Source of the DNA: Panacibacter microcysteis
GTDB taxonomy: Bacteria > Bacteroidota > Bacteroidia > Chitinophagales > Chitinophagaceae
Length of the DNA stretch: 64,000 nt
Assembly (NCBI RefSeq): GCF_015831355.1
Contig: NZ_JADWYR010000002.1
Location: 1,426,001 to 1,490,000 of the forward strand
Direction: 5' to 3'
Positions 18,698 through 27,414 of this stretch are shown in pieces; position 1 is the first letter of the stretch; each line of letters begins with the position of its first letter. The translations under genes and the position numbers were made by a program. The notes beneath the pieces were generated by a model that saw only the letters and a list, made by a program, of their open reading frames with translations, had not been told where the DNA came from and searched no databases.

Positions 18698-19663
18698 ATG
18701 AAGAAGTTTTCGCTGAAAAATTTATGGAAGGTTATCAAGCTGACATTTAAAAATGTTGGGGCAGACAAGCTTCCGAAACTAAGTGGCTCACTGGCATATT
18801 ACACTGTATTTTCAATGGGCCCGCTGTTGTTGCTCATTATTTCAATAGCAGGTATCATACTCGGCAGGGAAGCGAGTGAAGGAAAAATTTACGAACAACT
18901 GGTGGGCTTTGTAGGACAGGATACAGCCTCGCAATTGCAGGTGCTGGTAAAAAGTGCCTCACTTGAAGGAAAAAGCACCTTTGCAGCCATTATTGGGGGT
19001 ATAACATTGTTGATAGGCGCCACCACGGTTTTCGGAGAGATACAGGATTCCATCAACATGATCTGGGGTTTAAAACCAAAGCCAAAACAAGGGTTGATGA
19101 AAATGCTTAAAAACAGGTTTCTTTCTTTTTCTGTTATTGTGAGCCTGGGCTTTTTACTGCTGGTGTCATTGTCTGTTAGTGCGGTTATTGATGCATTCAG
19201 CGAACGACTGACGATTTCTTTTGAAACAGGAAAGGTAGTTATCTTTTATATACTCAACCTGTTGCTTACACTGATCATTACCTCTGCCATCTTTGCTACT
19301 ATCTTCAAGGTATTACCTGATGCAGCAATACGCTGGAAAGATGTGCGGGCCGGTGCCATAACCACTGCCGTATTGTTTATGCTGGGCAAATTCGCTATAT
19401 CATTTTACATCGGCCAGAGTAATGTGGGTACAACTTTCGGCGCTGCGGGATCTATCGTGGTATTGCTTGTGTGGGTATATTATTCTTCTATGATCTTATA
19501 TATGGGTGCTGAATTTACCAAAGCATACGCTGTTGTTTTTGGTGCACCGATTCATCCAAATGCATACGCTGTTACAACCCGGCAGGTAGAAGTTGAAACA
19601 GGTGACGCGTCTGTGCAGGAAAATGAAAATACGGGAAGCAAGAAAACGGTAAAACAGCAATAA
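18698..19663 (+). CDS. YihY/virulence factor BrkB family membrane protein
   Basis: A 321-residue inner-membrane protein with six hydrophobic segments, of the YihY/BrkB family (formerly called ribonuclease BN by error). SGSLAYYTVFSMGPLLLL near residue 30 and a C-terminal GSIVVLLVWVYYSSMILYMGAEF are the family hallmarks. The start is the ATG at 18698. A TTG two codons upstream is unlikely. The transported or bound substrate is not known. The last 45 residues are soluble and charged. Confidence 0.9.
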   Translation: MKKFSLKNLWKVIKLTFKNVGADKLPKLSGSLAYYTVFSMGPLLLLIISIAGIILGREASEGKIYEQLVGFVGQDTASQLQVLVKSASLEGKSTFAAIIGGITLLIGATTVFGEIQDSINMIWGLKPKPKQGLMKMLKNRFLSFSVIVSLGFLLLVSLSVSAVIDAFSERLTISFETGKVVIFYILNLLLTLIITSAIFATIFKVLPDAAIRWKDVRAGAITTAVLFMLGKFAISFYIGQSNVGTTFGAAGSIVVLLVWVYYSSMILYMGAEFTKAYAVVFGAPIHPNAYAVTTRQVEVETGDASVQENENTGSKKTVKQQ

Positions 19664-19763
19664 GGTTGAAATTCCTGACTGACCCGCTTGTGTAGCAGTA
19701 AAGGATATTGTTTCAGGATTTAACATTTGGCACGCATTTTCTCTATAATAAAAAAAAGAAGTT

Positions 19764-19937
19764 ATGAAAAAGCTACATGTCTATGAATCGCTTGCCTTTC
19801 TTATACTCACTACAGTATTACTCACAGGTTGCGAAGCGATACAGGGTATATTCAGTGCAGGTGTATGGGTTGGTATACTCATCGTTATAGTGGTAGTATT
19901 TATCATCATCCGCGTTTTTGCAGGTGGAAAAAAATAA
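19764..19937 (+). CDS. tiny membrane lipoprotein
   Basis: A 57-residue peptide with an N-terminal hydrophobic segment ending in a lipobox (LLTGC, cysteine at 23), a short linker (EAIQGIFSAG) and a second hydrophobic helix (VWVGILIVIVVVFIIIRVF) with a basic end. Similar small proteins occur widely in Bacteroidota, sometimes mislabelled as phosphatidate cytidylyltransferase. It is preceded by AAAAAAAGAAGTT rather than a clear ribosome-binding site and lies between the yihY-like and SemiSWEET genes on the same strand. Function unknown. Confidence 0.7.
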   Translation: MKKLHVYESLAFLILTTVLLTGCEAIQGIFSAGVWVGILIVIVVVFIIIRVFAGGKK

Positions 19938-19970
19938 GCACTATGTTGCTTAAAAACAGGAAGGAAGTAC

Positions 19971-20237
19971 ATGGAGCAAATTGTGGGTATTGTAGCAGCG
20001 GTTCTGACGGCTATAGCTATGCTGCCGCAGCTGATAAAAGTGATTAAAGAGAAAAAAGCCCAGGGTGTTTCCTTTGGTATGGTACTCGTATTAATTGCCG
20101 GCCTTGCAACGTGGGTATGGTATGGTATTTTAAAAGAAGACTACCCCATCATATTTACAAATATCTTCTCGCTGCTTGTAAATATAACCTTGTGCATCTT
20201 TGGATACATTTACAGAAATAACAGCGATGAAGCGTAA
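19971..20237 (+). CDS. SemiSWEET family sugar transporter
   Basis: An 88-residue protein with three transmembrane helices forming a single PQ-loop/MtN3 unit, the bacterial SemiSWEET architecture that works as a homodimer to pass sugars across the membrane. The PQ motif (AIAMLPQLIKVIKEKKAQGVS) is in helix 1, and helices 2 and 3 follow (GMVLVLIAGLATWVWYGI and FTNIFSLLVNITLCIFGYIY). It sits 33 nt after the tiny lipoprotein gene and may share its transcript. Sugar specificity is not known. Confidence 0.9.
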   Translation: MEQIVGIVAAVLTAIAMLPQLIKVIKEKKAQGVSFGMVLVLIAGLATWVWYGILKEDYPIIFTNIFSLLVNITLCIFGYIYRNNSDEA

Positions 20238-20281
20238 GCAACGCCTCTTGAGTGCATCAATTCGAAAAATGTTATCTTAGG

Positions 20282-22408
20282 CTACGGAGCGGGTAGTGTG
20301 AAGGCAATATAGCTGTCACCACCTTTTGCGCCCAGTTTGGTGCCGCCGCAAGCCATAACGATGTATTGCTTCCCTTTTACTTCATAAGTGGCTGGCGTTG
20401 CAAAAGATGCCGCCGGCAATTGTGTTTGCCATAAAAGTTTTCCGTTTAACTTGTCAAAGGCCCTGAAATACTGGTCTTTTGTTCCTGCGATAAACAGCAG
20501 GCAGCTTGCTGTGATCACAGGCCCGCCGTAGCTTTCGGCACCTTTTGCATCAGGACCTTTATCCTTCAACGCGGGTATTTCGCCGTAAGGTATTTTCCAC
20601 ACATATTCTCCTGTATTCAGGTTGATTGCATTCAACGTGCCCCATGGTGGCGAAACAGCCGGTAAACCGTCCCTGTCTAAAAATTTACTGTATCCTGAAA
20701 TAGCATACGAGATCTGTTGTTCAGTCTTTATGGCGTTGTCAACACCTGGCTCGCTCGGTACTCGTGCTACCTGCTCATCGCCAAACAAAAACCCTACAAG
20801 CGATTGCATTTCGTCCTTGCTTAGCTTTGGAAACGCTGGCATCATGCCCTTGCCATGAGAGACGACAGCCTGCACGCTTTCCCGTTTTCTGCGGCTACCA
20901 ATGTTCACCAATGAGGGATAACCGCTGGAAGGGTTGCCTTTTCGTGCGGTGCCATGACATGAGGTACAATTGGTCACATACACACTTTCACCAGGGGTCA
21001 TACTTACATTCTGCTCTTTTGATTTATCAGGACCAAGCGAGATACGCCAGGCCATTTCATTACTGTTGATATAAATGATACCCTCCGGATCAGCGGCAGC
21101 CCCGCCCCACTCTCCACCTCCGTCAAGACCCGGAAAAATAATGGTCCCTTTTTCACTCAACGGGGTGAAAGGGCCTTCAGAACGCGTTTCTTTTAAAAGT
21201 GCGATAAGCGAATCCCTGTTTGCTGCGTAAGGATTTATATCGTGCTCCTTCAGGTACTGCCTTGCGTAAGGTGCAGGCTTCTCCGGAATAGGTTGTGTAG
21301 GCCATGCGGCTTCTCCCGGTATGTCTGATTGCGGTACAGGTGTTTCTTTTACAGGAAACAATGGTTCACCGGTTTCCCGGTTAAAAACAAACACATAGCC
21401 TTGTTTGGTAATTTGCGCGACCGCGTCGATCATTTTACCACCGCGTGTAACAGTGATGAGGTTTGGCGGTGCCGGGGGATCTCGGTCCAATATATCGTGA
21501 TGAACAAACTGGAAATGCCAAATGCGTTTGCCGGTCTTTGCATCCAGCGCCAGTAAACAGTTGGCAAACAAATTGGCTCCTTTACGGTTACCACCGTAAA
21601 AATCATATGCTGCAGAGCCCGTAGGAACGAAGATTATGCCGCGTTTACGGTCTACCGACATACCACTCCAGTTATTAGCGGCGCCTACACCGGAAAGATT
21701 TTTATATGTGCCCGGTGGCCATGTTTCATATCCTTCTTCGCCGACATGTGGTATGGTATGAAATACCCATGCAAGCTTCCCGGTTTTAATATTGAACGCC
21801 TGTATGTTGCCCGGAGGGGCGTCTGTGCCTTCCGACACGCGCAGCGGCATAATGATCAGGTCTCCGAATATTGTTCCCGGGGTATTGGATATTACCATCT
21901 TATCACCTGCCGTACTACCCAGCCCGGCTTTAAGACTGATACGGCCGCTATCCCCCACCAACGTCAGAGGCTTTCCTGTGCGTGCATCCAGTTCATACAA
22001 CCACGGGCCGCTGGTATACAGAATGCGTTTATCATCGCCATCCTCCCAGTAAACAACGCCACGGCTGCTGCTATAACTATCAGGCCCTTCACTTTTACCC
22101 TTCCATATCTCTTTGCCCGTTGCTGCATCTACAGCAAATGGCCTGGTCGTGGCTGTCATACCATACATAACACCATCAACAATGATGGGATTGCATTGCA
22201 TCTGCCCGGAATCGCCGGTATGATATTCCCACGCAACCTGTAACTGCTGTACATTCTCTCTATTAACCTGTGTGAGCGGGGAAAAATGATTACGTTCGGG
22301 TCCTCCGAGGTATTCTTTCCATTCACTGGTACCATATGCGGGCTTTTCTGCCTGCTTACATGCGAGGTATGTGGTAAAGAACAAGGTAAGTACAAGTAAT
22401 TTTTTCAT
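20282..22408 (-). CDS. PQQ-dependent quinohemoprotein dehydrogenase with inserted cytochrome c domain
   Basis: A 708-residue lipoprotein (signal MKKLLVLTLFFTTYLAC with the lipobox cysteine at 17) of the membrane-bound glucose/alcohol dehydrogenase superfamily. Beta-propeller blades cover residues 25-455. A cytochrome c domain then follows, with CTSCHG (C481, C484, H485) and a candidate axial Met in GKGMMPAFP, and the propeller resumes to the end (GGPVITASCLLFIAGTKD, FATPATYEVKGKQYIV). It probably oxidises a sugar or alcohol in the periplasm and passes electrons through its heme. No PQQ synthesis genes are in the window. It converges with the SemiSWEET gene. Confidence 0.88.
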   Translation of the reverse strand: MKKLLVLTLFFTTYLACKQAEKPAYGTSEWKEYLGGPERNHFSPLTQVNRENVQQLQVAWEYHTGDSGQMQCNPIIVDGVMYGMTATTRPFAVDAATGKEIWKGKSEGPDSYSSSRGVVYWEDGDDKRILYTSGPWLYELDARTGKPLTLVGDSGRISLKAGLGSTAGDKMVISNTPGTIFGDLIIMPLRVSEGTDAPPGNIQAFNIKTGKLAWVFHTIPHVGEEGYETWPPGTYKNLSGVGAANNWSGMSVDRKRGIIFVPTGSAAYDFYGGNRKGANLFANCLLALDAKTGKRIWHFQFVHHDILDRDPPAPPNLITVTRGGKMIDAVAQITKQGYVFVFNRETGEPLFPVKETPVPQSDIPGEAAWPTQPIPEKPAPYARQYLKEHDINPYAANRDSLIALLKETRSEGPFTPLSEKGTIIFPGLDGGGEWGGAAADPEGIIYINSNEMAWRISLGPDKSKEQNVSMTPGESVYVTNCTSCHGTARKGNPSSGYPSLVNIGSRRKRESVQAVVSHGKGMMPAFPKLSKDEMQSLVGFLFGDEQVARVPSEPGVDNAIKTEQQISYAISGYSKFLDRDGLPAVSPPWGTLNAINLNTGEYVWKIPYGEIPALKDKGPDAKGAESYGGPVITASCLLFIAGTKDQYFRAFDKLNGKLLWQTQLPAASFATPATYEVKGKQYIVMACGGTKLGAKGGDSYIAFTLPAP

Positions 22409-22745
22409 GCGAAAAGCAAATCCTGGTTAGAAGTGTTATAACAGTTTAAACTTATGGATTTTTTCAGGAATAACCGGCCGTATATTTCATTTTGCGAGCC
22501 TGGTTACAAACGAATATACCACGGGCCATCCTCCCGCGACTGAACCAGCCATATGCATTTGGGTTACAAGTATGCTTCTTTCCCGAAGCTGCTTATAAGT
22601 TTAACCGCTGTACAATTGATGGTATGCTGCAGATGCACATTATTATTTTTTCTAAAACGCGGAATGCTTAAAGACCCGATACTAATGTTGTGGAGGTGCT
22701 ATGGGAGGGATAAAAAAAAGCGCGAATGATCCGACAATAACTTTC
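22409..22745. other. intergenic region without recognised features
   Basis: 337 bp between two minus-strand genes. I see no gene, clear hairpin or repeat copy. GCTGTACAATTGATGG near 22610 faintly resembles the repeat core end but is too weak to call. Confidence 0.5.
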
Positions 22746-23012
22746 CTAAATCGTTGTTCCGTTTTGTTCAATGGAATCTATCTTCTGCCCGATGATGGTG
22801 AAAAGTTCCCTGCTTTCTTCTGAGCCCGGCGGAAGCCAGTTGCCATCAAGATCTTTGTAAAGGTGAACAAGACTGAAACGTTTGTCGTTCATTTTTAATA
22901 TTACCGTGTAGTGTATAACACGCTGAAATTTCCTGTCGATCAACAGGTCTTCCTCAATCTTTGAGAAGGAACATTTTACAGAGAGGTCAGCGAGTGCTAT
23001 TGTCGTCTTCAT
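22746..23012 (-). CDS. hypothetical protein, 88 residues
   Basis: A soluble protein of unknown function. Predicted strands run through the first 55 residues, and the last third forms a helix (EESRELFTIIGQKIDSIEQ). The size, a central DGNW followed by an ELFT helix, and the strand pattern loosely resemble the proteins at 9313 and 15438, so a distant relationship is possible. It precedes the cbb3 assembly genes on the same strand but lies 109 bp beyond the last of them. Confidence 0.55.
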   Translation of the reverse strand: MKTTIALADLSVKCSFSKIEEDLLIDRKFQRVIHYTVILKMNDKRFSLVHLYKDLDGNWLPPGSEESRELFTIIGQKIDSIEQNGTTI

Positions 23013-23120
23013 ATGTCTTTACGGACAATGGTTTTTTCTTTTGATAGCACAAATGTAATATTTAAAATGATCAATATTTGCTTAGTTTTTTTAATATGTT
23101 TTCGGGTAATCAACAGGAAG

Positions 23121-23831
23121 TTATTTGTGGCAGGAGACCGTCTTTTCTGCATTGCTGCTCAATTGCGGGCTAAGATAGGCAATACCCAGCCCCATACCTC
23201 TTACAATCAACATGGCGCCCATGGCAGCAATGAACCATGGCATAGCTTTTTTAATGGTATTGCGAACCGACAGCCTGATAAAATAGCCAAAATAAGACAC
23301 ACTGAACATGGCCGGCAACGTGCCTATGCCAAAAGCTGCCATAAAAAACGACGCCCCCTCTATACTACCTGTGCCCAGTGCGCCGGCAATAGCCAGGTAA
23401 ACCAGCCCGCAGGGCAGCAAACCGTTTGCCATGCCCAGCAGCAGTATGCCATGCAAATTCTTTTGCCCTATTGCTCTTGTTATAAGCTTTTGTACAAAAA
23501 GATTAAACACAGAAAAACCTCTGATGCGCAGCAAAGGATATTTAATAACAGATTGCAGTGCCACAAGCACAATGATGATACCTGCAGTAACCGAGAACCA
23601 TTGCTGAAACCCACCCAGGTACATTTGTCTTCCCGCTAAACCGAAAACAAGACCCAAGACGGCGTACGTAGCGGTGCGCCCAAGGTTGTACAACAAAATA
23701 GCACTTGCTTTTTTTACACCTGAATACTCCTGCACAGGCAGGGAAAACGCAAACGCACCACACATGCCCACACAGTGAAAACTGCTGAGCAATCCTATAC
23801 TGAATGCCGATATAAAAATCTGCCAGAACAT
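23121..23831 (-). CDS. sulfite exporter TauE/SafE family protein of the cbb3 cluster
   Basis: A 236-residue membrane protein with about six helices, opening with FISAFSIGLLSSFHCVGMCGAF. The H-C-x2-M-C-G motif is typical of the SafE/CcdA-like proteins encoded beside cbb3 oxidase genes, where a role in copper or heme handling during assembly is suspected. Its start codon overlaps the ccoH stop by one base (TAATG), so translational coupling is likely. It is the last gene of the cco operon. Confidence 0.85.
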   Translation of the reverse strand: MFWQIFISAFSIGLLSSFHCVGMCGAFAFSLPVQEYSGVKKASAILLYNLGRTATYAVLGLVFGLAGRQMYLGGFQQWFSVTAGIIIVLVALQSVIKYPLLRIRGFSVFNLFVQKLITRAIGQKNLHGILLLGMANGLLPCGLVYLAIAGALGTGSIEGASFFMAAFGIGTLPAMFSVSYFGYFIRLSVRNTIKKAMPWFIAAMGAMLIVRGMGLGIAYLSPQLSSNAEKTVSCHK

Positions 23832-24265
23832 TATCTTAATGAAACAGCTTGTTCGTTATAAAATTTCTCGCTCGTATTTTCCCAGTTCAGCTTAAGTACA
23901 TAACTGGCTTTGGCAAGTTTACTTTTATCAACCAGCATAATGCCTTTGTCATCTACCGTTAAAGGAATGCGCCTGTCATCTGCTGCATTGGTTGCGCAAT
24001 AAAACCACGCTTCACCTTTCAATACCTGGCCATTCAGTTCTTTTGGCAATTGAATAGCCAGTTCAGTACCCGTTGTTGAAACCTGTACCGCACTTAGCTT
24101 TCCGGCATTATTTGCACCATCTATCCTATCCTGGTATTTAAGTTCATCTGCATAATAGTCTTTCGATACCAGCTCAAAATTCTGGTGCATGCACTTGTAC
24201 ACAAGTGTTCCTATCAACGCACCAAATGCTATAAAGGCCACCAGCAGTTTGTTTCCCCAACTCAT
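23831..24265 (-). CDS. ccoH: FixH/CcoH family cbb3 oxidase assembly protein
   Basis: A 144-residue membrane-anchored protein. One N-terminal helix (MSWGNKLLVAFIAFGALIGTLVY) is followed by VSKDYYADELKYQDRIDG, the FixH signature, and a periplasmic beta domain. FixH/CcoH helps assemble and stabilise the cbb3 oxidase, with CcoI supplying copper. The start at 24265 is chosen over 24298 because MSWGNK opens directly into the helix. It is separated from ccoG by 318 bp that hold an inverted pair of repeats. Confidence 0.88.
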   Translation of the reverse strand: MSWGNKLLVAFIAFGALIGTLVYKCMHQNFELVSKDYYADELKYQDRIDGANNAGKLSAVQVSTTGTELAIQLPKELNGQVLKGEAWFYCATNAADDRRIPLTVDDKGIMLVDKSKLAKASYVLKLNWENTSEKFYNEQAVSLR

Positions 24266-24320
24266 ATCATAAAATTTTAAACGTTCAATGTATATCATAA
24301 CGTTATCGTATTGACTTTTT

Positions 24321-24577
24321 TAATGATGTTGCCAGCTTTTGTACAGGTGGCATCGCCTGTTGTGTCACTCACTTGTACGTTTGATACTTTATGCAGCCAA
24401 CGATACTGGTTCGCATGCCTGCTGCATATCCTGCAACGTACCCAATGATCTTTGACATTGCAACATGTTACAAAACGGAGCAGCGGGTAAGCATCGCTTT
24501 GCTGATACATGCATTGCAGTACAAGTGTGCGACGCAACCGGGGTATCATAGCAGTACTGCTGCCGGGTACATCATTA
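24321..24577. repeat. inverted pair of interspersed repeats (A/B) inside the cco operon
   Basis: The left copy is type A with core 24359-24378. The right copy is type B reversed with core 24519-24538. The spacer is 140 bp. The outer ends are complementary (TAATGATGTTGCC on the left, GCCGGGTACATCATTA on the right). The pair lies between ccoG and ccoH, both on the minus strand, and no gene is seen inside. Confidence 0.85.
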
Positions 24578-24583
24578 ACAGCA

Positions 24584-25999
24584 CTAATCTCCAACAGGCC
24601 CGAGAAAACTTGTTGTAATGGCCGTGATCTTTTTATCTCCCTGGTACAATCCAAGTTTTACGGCTGTTTTTCTTGCTGTAATATTCTTCGCAGGCAAGAC
24701 AACGAAAAACGAACCACTGCCCTGCCCTTCGCCGGCTACATTTACATAAGGCTTGCCAACAAGCTGCACACTGCCCTGTGCATCTTCCAGTTTTACGGTA
24801 ACGTGCAGTTCATCGAGCGTTTTATTTGCAAGCTTTATGTTATAGAGATTCGAGATGCTGTCTGTACCACGCTCCTGGTAAAGAATGCCCGGCGTACGCA
24901 TAACGGTTGTATCTATATCTTTTCTTGTAAAAAGAATGGCAGAAAGAATGATAACCACGAGACCGCACAATGCGGTATACATTTTCATACGCGGTGTATA
25001 CTTTAACGGCTCGCCGTTGGCTATACTGTTTTCACTTGCATAGCGGATGAGCCCATGTGGCTTGCCCAATTTTTCCATGATGTTATTGCAGGCATCTATA
25101 CATGCAGTGCAGCCGACGCATTCCAGTTGCACGCCATTTCTTATATCGATACCCGTAGGGCAAACTTTTACGCATTGAAAGCAATCAATGCAATCGCCGT
25201 GTTGTACCTCGCTGTTCTTTTTATCTACGCCACGCGGCTCACCACGTTTGTAATCATAGGCAACGATCATTGAATTTTTATCGAGCAATACACCCTGCAA
25301 ACGGCCATACGGGCAAACAACGGTGCAGGCCTGCTCCCTGAAAAAGGCATACACACCATAAAACACACCGCTGAAAATCATAATGGCTGTAAGGCCGCCT
25401 ACGTGTTGTGATACAGGCTCTGTAATAATTTTTTCCAGGTCTTTGATGCCGATAATGTATGCAAGAAAAAAGTTGGCGATGATAAAGGACAGCAGGTAAA
25501 AAACCACGTGCTTCAGCAGCTTCTTCACCACTTTTTTACTATGCCAGGGTTCCTTTGCTAGTATCTTCTGGTGCGCCGCATCGCCCTCTATCAGGTATTC
25601 GATCTTACGAAACATCATTTCCATAAAGTTGGTCTGCGGGCAGGCCCAGCCGCAAAACAACCTGCCAAAAGATGCGGTAAAAAGAATGATAAAAAAGATA
25701 AACGTTACCATGCCAAGACCAAGGATGAAAAAATCCTGCGGCCAGAAAACTTTACCGAATAAAATAAACTTTGCCTGCGGTATGTTGAACATGAACAACG
25801 GTCTGCCGTTTAGATGTACAAAAGGCAGCCCGAAGAACAAGAGGAAATAAAAGATGCTCAATACTGTGCGGATGTTGTAGAGCCGGCCTTTGGGCTGGTA
25901 CGCATATATCCAGTTTCTTTTACCTTTCTTGTCAACTGTAGCAAGATGGTCCCTGAAGCTTTCTTCCTCTTTAACCTTTTTTAGCGCGACCTTTTCCAT
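24584..25999 (-). CDS. ccoG: cytochrome c oxidase accessory protein CcoG (FixG), 4Fe-4S
   Basis: A 471-residue membrane ferredoxin needed for cbb3 assembly, which is thought to reduce copper during its delivery. Residues 45-330 hold five hydrophobic segments. The CGWACPQ and ACTVVCPYGRLQG motifs are typical of CcoG. The two 4Fe-4S clusters are bound by CIDCFQCVKVCPTGIDIR and CVGCTACIDACNNIM. The C-terminal 130 residues form a periplasmic Ig-like domain (IgFixG). It starts 15 nt after the ccoP stop. Confidence 0.95.
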   Translation of the reverse strand: MEKVALKKVKEEESFRDHLATVDKKGKRNWIYAYQPKGRLYNIRTVLSIFYFLLFFGLPFVHLNGRPLFMFNIPQAKFILFGKVFWPQDFFILGLGMVTFIFFIILFTASFGRLFCGWACPQTNFMEMMFRKIEYLIEGDAAHQKILAKEPWHSKKVVKKLLKHVVFYLLSFIIANFFLAYIIGIKDLEKIITEPVSQHVGGLTAIMIFSGVFYGVYAFFREQACTVVCPYGRLQGVLLDKNSMIVAYDYKRGEPRGVDKKNSEVQHGDCIDCFQCVKVCPTGIDIRNGVQLECVGCTACIDACNNIMEKLGKPHGLIRYASENSIANGEPLKYTPRMKMYTALCGLVVIILSAILFTRKDIDTTVMRTPGILYQERGTDSISNLYNIKLANKTLDELHVTVKLEDAQGSVQLVGKPYVNVAGEGQGSGSFFVVLPAKNITARKTAVKLGLYQGDKKITAITTSFLGPVGD

Positions 26000-26014
26000 A
26001 TTGTATACTCTCCG

Positions 26015-27187
26015 TTACTTTACTGCAGCCACAATTTTTGAAGAGTCTTGTGCTGGTGTTGCTGATGGTTCTTCGTTATAAATATCTCCCTGTGGTTCTT
26101 TCGGATTGGCAGGTTTTGTGCCATGCAATGATTTGATGTAGCTTGCCAGTTCTGCCAGTTGCATAGGGCTAAAATCTGCTTCCCATGACTTCATGCCTTT
26201 TTCAGGCACACCATATTTGATGGTCTTAAAAATATCTTTGATACTGCCTTTATGGAGCCAGTAATCATCAGTTAGGTTTGGTCCAACAAGACCCTGTCCT
26301 TCAGGGCCATGGCAGGCGGCACAGGTGCTGCTAAAAAGTTTTTTACCTTCTGCAATCTGGTTGGCATCTGTTAGTACTGCCACATTATTTTCATCAACCA
26401 TGTTGGCTGCTTTTTTTAAGTATGCCTTTTTATCTGCATCTGCTTTTGCCACAGCGGCAATATATTCCTGCTCGCTTGAAGGAGCAGCATGAGATACGTG
26501 TGCACGATACAGATATATACCGGCAAACACCACACAGATGTAAAATCCATAGAGCCACCAGGGCGGTAACCGGTTGTCCAGTTCCCGGATGCCATCGTAA
26601 TCATGCCCAAGGTCTACTTCTTCGTGCTGCGGTCTGAAATTGTTAAGCTTTCTCCATATAACCTGCACGGCAGACTCTGTTTGAATTTTTTCACCGGCAA
26701 CCGCGGTAACAACCGCCTTCTCTTTTGCAATAAGGCTTTTGAGTGAAATGAGCATCGCAGCAATTACAATAACCTCCAGCCCGATTATACTGATGATCGT
26801 ATAAAAAGAAAATGCAGAAAGGCCACCAAAAGAAGCTGCTGCATCGTTGGCAACACTGGTACCATCACCCGCAGCATTCTGCGCAAATGATGCAAAGCCA
26901 ACGGTACAGAACAGTAAGGTTACCAGTACTTTTGTAGCAGTACCTGCATTTTTCCGTGCTTCTTTGTCTCTTTCCACTCTAAACTGGGCAACATTGATAA
27001 GTACCCTGCCAAGCATTACAATTGCAAGTAACAATGCGCCGGCAACAATAATCAGTGAAACCGCCAGCGGGTTATCGAACTGGTTCGGCTTTGGAGGGCC
27101 GTCGGCGAAAACGTTGACTGCGGCAACAGCAAACATGATTGTAAGTGCCATTGCTTTAAAAAACCGGTGAAAGAAAAATCGTTTCAT
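26015..27187 (-). CDS. ccoP: cbb3-type cytochrome c oxidase, CcoP-like cytochrome c subunit
   Basis: A 390-residue c-type cytochrome subunit. The first part has a signal-like helix, two further hydrophobic segments (about 42-62 and 130-155) and the CcoP motif HEEVDLGHDYDGIRELDNRLPPWW before another helix. Only one heme site is seen (CAACHGPEGQGLVGPNL), with a likely axial Met in GMKSWEADFS, whereas classical CcoP has two hemes. The N-terminal additions are usual in Bacteroidota. It lies between ccoQ and ccoG. Confidence 0.92.
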   Translation of the reverse strand: MKRFFFHRFFKAMALTIMFAVAAVNVFADGPPKPNQFDNPLAVSLIIVAGALLLAIVMLGRVLINVAQFRVERDKEARKNAGTATKVLVTLLFCTVGFASFAQNAAGDGTSVANDAAASFGGLSAFSFYTIISIIGLEVIVIAAMLISLKSLIAKEKAVVTAVAGEKIQTESAVQVIWRKLNNFRPQHEEVDLGHDYDGIRELDNRLPPWWLYGFYICVVFAGIYLYRAHVSHAAPSSEQEYIAAVAKADADKKAYLKKAANMVDENNVAVLTDANQIAEGKKLFSSTCAACHGPEGQGLVGPNLTDDYWLHKGSIKDIFKTIKYGVPEKGMKSWEADFSPMQLAELASYIKSLHGTKPANPKEPQGDIYNEEPSATPAQDSSKIVAAVK

Positions 27188-27205
27188 ATAAAAGACAATT
27201 TTCAG

Positions 27206-27382
27206 TTAGTTATTTATTTCAGTTTTATCCAGCGGAATCTGTTTCATTACATCAATCAGCTTCCTGTCGGCACGCCATGCCCAGAGTGACATTACAACGA
27301 AGAAGACGAAGAAGATCATGAATGATGTGAGCCCGAAAACGTCTACGCCGGTTATCTTTTCTAAATAATTGAGGAAATTCAT
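27206..27382 (-). CDS. ccoQ: CcoQ-like small subunit of cbb3 oxidase
   Basis: A 58-residue protein, MNFLNYLEKITGVDVFGLTS at its start, with a single helix (FMIFFVFFVVMSLWAW) and a basic-polar tail (RADRKLIDVMKQIPLDK). Size, topology and position between the CcoNO fusion and CcoP match CcoQ, which stabilises the complex. It is 32 bp downstream of ccoNO and 18 bp upstream of ccoP. Confidence 0.8.
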   Translation of the reverse strand: MNFLNYLEKITGVDVFGLTSFMIFFVFFVVMSLWAWRADRKLIDVMKQIPLDKTEINN

Positions 27383-27414
27383 ATGTATATTTTAGCGTGG
27401 GTTTGGAATAAATA

